Source: Paenibacillus elgii NBRC 100335 (GTDB lineage Bacteria; Bacillota; Bacilli; Paenibacillales; NBRC-103111). From it: a DNA stretch of 64,000 bases. Position numbers and translations under genes: made by a program. Shown piece after piece: positions 61,692-64,000 of this stretch (positions are counted from its first letter, which is position 1; every line of letters begins with the position of its first letter). The notes beneath the pieces were generated by a model. It worked only from the letters and a program-made list of their open reading frames with translations. It did no database searches and was not told the DNA's origin. The stretch spans positions 1 to 64,000 of the forward strand of contig NZ_BIMB01000002.1 of the NCBI RefSeq assembly GCF_004000865.1. Direction: 5' to 3'.

Positions 61692-62684
61692 CTACAGACT
61701 GTCAAACCTTTTGCGAATGTCCTCAAGTAGCAGCTTGGCCGCTATAATGCCGCCGGACGTATTCCAGATCGGTTCGTTGACGACGAAGGCCCGTTTCGTT
61801 TTGACGACGTTCATGTTTTGCGCGAGCGGGCTGCCCAGCCATTCCTCGGCCGTTTTCTTGGCCCCGGTGTCCCCTTGACGGTCCGAGACGAAATAGAACA
61901 TCACGTCTCCGTCGAGCACGGTCATTTGCTCCTGCGTAATGTCTGCGGAGAAATCGTCCTTGTTCTGGGCGTCCGGACGGGCGAAGCCGAGCTGGCTCAA
62001 AATAATTCCGGCGAAATTGTTTTTGTAATAGACACGAACCTTGCCGGGCTGGAAGCGGGCCAGCGACACGCGCATTTTCGTCTTATCGCCCAAGTGCGCT
62101 TTAGTCTGCTCAACCGCTTTGTTGTAATCGTCCAGCACGGCCTTGCCTTCGGCTTCTTTGTTCAGCGCCACGGCATACAGCTTGAAGTTGTCGATCATGC
62201 TGTCGCCCAGATTTTCCGTAAAAACCGTAGGCGCGATGGCGGACAGCTGCTGGTAAATTTTCTCCTGCCGCACCTTCGTACCGAGAATCAGATCCGGCTT
62301 TAGCGTCGCGATGACCTCGACATTCGGCTGCGTTTCGTCCCCGATCATCTTCACATCGGCCATCTGCTCCTTGATATGCTCAAACCACGGATCGCCAATC
62401 CAAGACTTCACAGCGGCTACCGGCTTGATGCCGAGCGCCAGCAGCGATTCCGTGCCCTGATTCGTCAGAACGACGACACGCTGCGGGGTGCCTGTAATTT
62501 TCGTCTCCCCCATCGCATGCTTAATCGTGCGGGACGCCGGTTCCTGCTGCGAGGGCTGCTGACCCGCCTCCGGCTTCCCGCTTCCTCCGCCGCCGCAAGC
62601 CGCAGCAACCAAGGCGAGAACCAATACAACCGCTAGTACGGAAATCTTTTTCGACCCGAATCCCCCAAATCCTTTGAACAACAA
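61692..62684 (-). CDS. iron-siderophore ABC transporter substrate-binding lipoprotein
   Basis: A 330-residue FecB/YfiY-type lipoprotein. The signal ends in LVAAAC with acylated Cys30. The periplasmic-binding fold shows RVVVLTNQGTESLLALGIKP, NVEVIATLKPDLILGTKVRQ and a C-terminal VNEPIWNTSGGIIAAKLLLE. It captures ferric siderophore for an ABC importer whose other genes are not in the window. The start is TTG with AAGGGGAAG upstream. A strong Fur box precedes it. Confidence 0.93.
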   Translation of the reverse strand: MLFKGFGGFGSKKISVLAVVLVLALVAAACGGGGSGKPEAGQQPSQQEPASRTIKHAMGETKITGTPQRVVVLTNQGTESLLALGIKPVAAVKSWIGDPWFEHIKEQMADVKMIGDETQPNVEVIATLKPDLILGTKVRQEKIYQQLSAIAPTVFTENLGDSMIDNFKLYAVALNKEAEGKAVLDDYNKAVEQTKAHLGDKTKMRVSLARFQPGKVRVYYKNNFAGIILSQLGFARPDAQNKDDFSADITQEQMTVLDGDVMFYFVSDRQGDTGAKKTAEEWLGSPLAQNMNVVKTKRAFVVNEPIWNTSGGIIAAKLLLEDIRKRFDSL

Positions 62685-62725
62685 CGATAACTTCCCCTTT
62701 CAGCGATCAACAAGTTGTCTTTTTT

Positions 62726-62746
62726 TGATAATGATTATTATTATCA
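62726..62746 (-). promoter_or_regulatory. Fur box
   Basis: TGATAAT and ATTATCA symmetrical elements form a 21-bp AT-rich site that matches the overlapping 7-1-7 Fur consensus almost exactly. It lies about 40 bases before the siderophore lipoprotein, so iron repression is expected. Confidence 0.88.
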
Positions 62747-62916
62747 ATGAAAAATTCAAAAAAACTCCCGTCTGCGGGGATCAAGCCGATAAACCAACCA
62801 AGCGTTACAATTGTTACTTGTGTTACACTTGTAACATTAAACGATATCGTCCGGTTATGCAATAACCTCGGCGCTCCCCATGGGCGAAAATGGACAGATG
62901 AAAGGAAGTGTCACAC

Positions 62917-63483
62917 TTGGGCGAAGCTACGAGCAAGCTCTCCTTGCGGTCGCAAGAATGGATTCAGACCGCGCTGTTTCAACTAATGGAAAAAAAGCCC
63001 TACTCTCTCATCTCCATTACAGAGATTGCAGATAAAGCAGGACTTGCGCGCCAGACGGTTTACCGGAACTTTCAGGATAAAGACGACATTTTATTGAATT
63101 ACTTGACCCGGCTAATGAGCGGCGTGTGGAAACATATCGACAGCGGGCAGCCGTATACGGAAGCGATGTTCGTGCTGCTGTTCCGCACCTGGAAGGACAA
63201 TATTCCCCCGTCGCTGATCCTGAACATCAAGGGCCAGGACCGCAAAATCCGGCAGCTCATTTTCCGCAGCATCTGCGATTGCCATGACGAGCTGTTTATC
63301 GGGGGAAGCCGCGGCGAGGGCGGCACGAAGTCCGACATTTACCGCCTGTACGGGCAAAAATCGTTCTCAGCCCTCCTTCACATGATGCTGATCGAGTGGA
63401 CGCTACAGGAATTTCATTTGTCTCCCGAGGAGATCGGCAAGGTCGTCAGCGAGCTGTCGGCTTCGATGCGGAAGTTTCTGTGA
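62917..63483 (+). CDS. TetR/AcrR family regulator
   Basis: A 188-residue TetR protein. ISITEIADKAGLARQTVYRN begins the recognition part at about 35-55. The C-terminal domain (RTWKDNIPPSLILNIKGQDR) is of the TetR_C_7-like helical type. A TTG at 62917 is favoured because AAAGGAAG lies eight bases upstream; the GTG at 62908 overlaps that site. Divergent from the siderophore gene, but linked to it only by position. Confidence 0.85.
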   Translation: MGEATSKLSLRSQEWIQTALFQLMEKKPYSLISITEIADKAGLARQTVYRNFQDKDDILLNYLTRLMSGVWKHIDSGQPYTEAMFVLLFRTWKDNIPPSLILNIKGQDRKIRQLIFRSICDCHDELFIGGSRGEGGTKSDIYRLYGQKSFSALLHMMLIEWTLQEFHLSPEEIGKVVSELSASMRKFL

Positions 63484-63491
63484 GCTACCGC

Positions 63492-64000
63492 TTATTTGAG
63501 TCCGGTGAGCGCAATGCCGCGCACGATCTGCTTCTGGAAAATCACAAACAGCAGGATCAACGGCAGCACGGACACGGTCGCTCCCGTCATGATCAGTACC
63601 CAGCCGCTCGTGTCCTTCAGCTCGCTGGAGAAGAACGCCACGCCGACCGGAATCGTGAAATGCGTCTCCGTCTGCGTCACGATCAGCGGCCAGATGAACG
63701 CGTTCCAGCTGCCGAGAAACGACAGGATCGCCAGTGTCGCCAGCGCGGGGCTCACCAGCGGCACGGCGATCCGCAGCATGATGCCCCATTCGTTCATGCC
63801 GTCGATTCGCGCGGCGTCCAGCAGGTCCGAGGGCACCGATTCCATGAACTGCTTCATCAGGAAGATGCCGAAGGCGCTGACGAGCCCCGGAAACAGGACG
63901 CCAACGTACGTATCGACCCAGCGGAGCTTGGCTGACAGCAGATACCACGGAATGATCAGCATCTCGGTAGGCACCATCAGCGTGCTGAGAATGGCGATAA
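63492..64000 (-). CDS. carbohydrate ABC transporter permease, C-terminal part (window edge)
   Basis: The C-terminal 169 or so codons of a MalG/LplC-type permease; the frame stays open to the right edge. Membrane helices alternate with the EAA loop SDLLDAARIDGMNEWGIMLR then IAVPLVSPALA. It ends FQKQIVRGIALTGLK. The gene is convergent with the TetR gene at 62917. Binding protein and partner permease are presumably outside the window. Confidence 0.92.
   Translation of the reverse strand, partial: IAILSTLMVPTEMLIIPWYLLSAKLRWVDTYVGVLFPGLVSAFGIFLMKQFMESVPSDLLDAARIDGMNEWGIMLRIAVPLVSPALATLAILSFLGSWNAFIWPLIVTQTETHFTIPVGVAFFSSELKDTSGWVLIMTGATVSVLPLILLFVIFQKQIVRGIALTGLK

Overview
The window looks like chromosomal DNA of a Gram-positive, Paenibacillus-like member of the Bacillales. 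The signs are strong GGAGG-type ribosome binding sites, frequent TTG and GTG starts, moderately high GC in the core genes, and typical families: a lipoprotein/permease carbohydrate ABC set without its own ATPase, an AraC regulator with a membrane sensor region, a MocR regulator, a thermolysin-like protease with Fn3 and chitin-binding modules, and a YaaH-like GH18 enzyme. No rRNA operon, ordinary tRNA gene, CRISPR array, phage or intact insertion sequence was seen. Species identity is an inference.

Layout. 0-8.6 kb: a TetR gene, a membrane protein, an ANT(4')-like aminoglycoside nucleotidyltransferase, a hydrolase-TetR operon with an operator over its promoter, a DUF6884 gene, and a GNAT fusion protein followed by an amidohydrolase. 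8.6-16.8 kb: the most interesting locus, a bacterial Ro60/Y-RNA RNA-repair system. On the minus strand it has three tandem Y-RNA-like elements, then a TROVE/vWA Ro60 orthologue, an RlaP-type nucleotidyltransferase, a helical-repeat protein and the RNA ligase RtcB. Two overlapping WYL-domain regulator genes are divergent from it. One Y RNA carries what reads as a complete, circularly permuted tRNA. 17-25 kb: a repeat-bearing intergenic region, then a carbohydrate ABC transporter with a Gfo/Idh/MocA oxidoreductase and a divergent AraC regulator.

25-37 kb: an accessory stretch, AT-rich from about 30.7 kb. It holds repeat clusters that may be insertion-sequence ends, a fragment like the 5' end of tmRNA, a WG/Sel1 repeat protein, small membrane proteins, a barstar-domain protein, an ATP-grasp protein and at least two frameshifted genes. 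37-44 kb: an ECF sigma factor with a probable anti-sigma factor, a ComP-like histidine kinase with a divergent small peptide gene, and the secreted protease. 44-54 kb: an acyl-CoA synthetase with a 2,4-dienoyl-CoA reductase-like enzyme, a MocR regulator, HAD and M24 enzymes, a 121-bp palindromic element, a broken SUKH gene and a phosphodiesterase. 53.6-64 kb: a GH18 enzyme, the threonine degradation pair tdh-kbl with a divergent XRE-cupin regulator, an old-yellow-enzyme gene with its TetR regulator and two matching operators, an HxlR/quinone-oxidoreductase pair, a Fur-controlled siderophore-binding lipoprotein with a divergent TetR gene, and the end of a sugar permease cut by the window edge.

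Functional reading. The repair locus would bind and sort damaged RNA (Ro60 with Y RNAs), remodel ends (RlaP) and reseal breaks (RtcB), possibly switched by the WYL proteins. Several other units are regulator-enzyme pairs whose operators can be seen directly.
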